From assembly GCA_002351365.1 (NCBI GenBank), contig DEGE01000016.1, forward strand, positions 33,286-38,414: 5,129 nucleotides of DNA, written 5' to 3'. Both the position numbers and the translations under genes were made by a program. The stretch comes from Candidatus Saccharibacteria bacterium UBA2834. Its GTDB lineage: Bacteria; Patescibacteriota; Saccharimonadia; Saccharimonadales; Saccharimonadaceae. Of the stretch, positions 4,781-5,129 are shown piece by piece; within the stretch, counting starts at the first letter, position 1; each line of letters starts with the position of its first letter. A model generated the notes under the pieces. It worked only from the letters and a program-made list of their open reading frames with translations, searched no databases and was not told the origin of the DNA.

Positions 4781-4784
4781 AGGA
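4781..4784 (+). promoter_or_regulatory. Shine-Dalgarno site AGGA (within GAGGAAG)
   Basis: AGGA lies 4 nt before ATG 4789. The GTG codon at 4786, directly before the ATG and in frame, would leave almost no spacing, so the ATG is preferred. Confidence 0.6.
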
Positions 4785-4788
4785 AGTG

Positions 4789-5129
4789 ATGGAGAAGTTC
4801 TTAGCATCAGTGCTAATGGTAATTTTAGCGAGTTTTTGTACGCTTGGTTTCGTGACGCCAGTTGCTGTAGCGACTAGTGAAGATGCGCCTGCATCCGAGG
4901 AGGCTCCGGCCGAAGAAGAAACGAAGACTGAACAGAACATAAATCTTGAGATAGCTACAGAGCTTGATTTTGGTGAATTGTCTGAGCGCGGCAGCAGCTA
5001 TACGAGTTCGTTCAAGGTGATTAATCATGGCCTTGAGGATGTAAAAATTGAACTGGGCTTTGAGAAGTCCCACCACTTGCATCTAGCTGACGAATATAAG
5101 CTTGGTGCGGACTGGCTCGCGATTGTGGG
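4789..5129 (+). CDS. Secreted/surface protein with signal peptide and beta-rich domain, 3' end outside window
   Basis: The frame is open to the end of the window: 113 full codons plus two bases. The N-terminus is a Sec-type signal peptide: MEK, a hydrophobic core from about 4 to 22, and a probable signal peptidase I site after AVA at about residue 28 (PVAVA|TSEDA). No lipobox is seen. Residues 29-48 form an acidic Ala/Glu/Pro-rich spacer (DAPASEEAPAEEE), common between export signal and folded domain in surface proteins. From about 50 the sequence becomes strand-rich, with ELDFGELSERGSSYTSSF followed by KVINHGLEDVKIEL, resembling the start of an immunoglobulin-like beta-sandwich (CARDB- or DUF11-like pattern); the family is not certain. 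The exported product would rely on the Sec system whose SecG subunit is encoded earlier in the window. Function, such as surface decoration or host-cell contact, cannot be stated from this fragment. Confidence 0.85.
   Translation, partial: MEKFLASVLMVILASFCTLGFVTPVAVATSEDAPASEEAPAEEETKTEQNINLEIATELDFGELSERGSSYTSSFKVINHGLEDVKIELGFEKSHHLHLADEYKLGADWLAIV

Noticed and set aside
4734..5082. Two minus-strand open frames (4734-4940 and 4825-5082) over the last gene.
   Set aside because: The + strand frame has an SD site, a signal peptide and a continuous open frame to the window end; the minus frames have no support.

Overview
The window reads as a compact bacterial chromosome segment with all genes on the + strand, moderate GC, short intergenic gaps and the standard genetic code (no complete reading frame needs a reassigned TGA). 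The gene content (a reduced UvrC, a YvlD/holin-4-like membrane protein, SecG and a membrane-anchored peptide-type substrate-binding protein, followed by lineage-restricted proteins) fits the Patescibacteria/CPR, and Saccharibacteria in particular. That assignment is an inference from gene content and style; no rRNA or ribosomal protein gene is present to confirm it.

Region 1 (1-3107) is a tightly packed four-gene cluster, probably one operon: the 3' part of uvrC (nucleotide excision repair; 5' end outside the window), a small PF04020-type membrane protein, secG (Sec translocon subunit) and a 592-aa SBP_bac_5 solute-binding protein held by an N-terminal transmembrane anchor. Gaps are 6, 5 and 3 nt. 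The last two genes have no visible Shine-Dalgarno site, so translational coupling is likely. The visible part of UvrC lacks most of the usual segment between the UVR domain and the RNase H-like nuclease, and it lacks the C-terminal helix-hairpin-helix domain, while keeping the catalytic acidic residues and histidine.

Region 2 (3108-3270) is an independent tRNA-Leu(GAG) unit with its own promoter starting three bases after the preceding stop codon, an encoded CCA end and a rho-independent terminator.

Region 3 (3271-4752) holds two unrecognised single-gene units, each with promoter, Shine-Dalgarno site and terminator: a 152-aa soluble, acidic protein and a 228-aa protein with an N-terminal two-helix membrane hairpin and a cytoplasmic domain. 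The leader of the second contains a stable hairpin and a possible leaderless 17-codon ORF that begins at the predicted transcription start.

Region 4 (4733-5129) starts a secreted, probably surface-exposed protein with a signal peptide, an Ala/Glu/Pro-rich spacer and a beta-rich domain; it runs off the window. Its -35 box lies in the loop and 3' edge of the preceding terminator hairpin.

All four predicted promoters have a TGn extended -10 with a 17-18 bp spacer and a non-consensus -35. No mobile element, CRISPR array or clear defence system is visible. The most notable items are the reduced UvrC, the leader ORF/hairpin arrangement, the promoter-terminator overlap and the two orphan genes.
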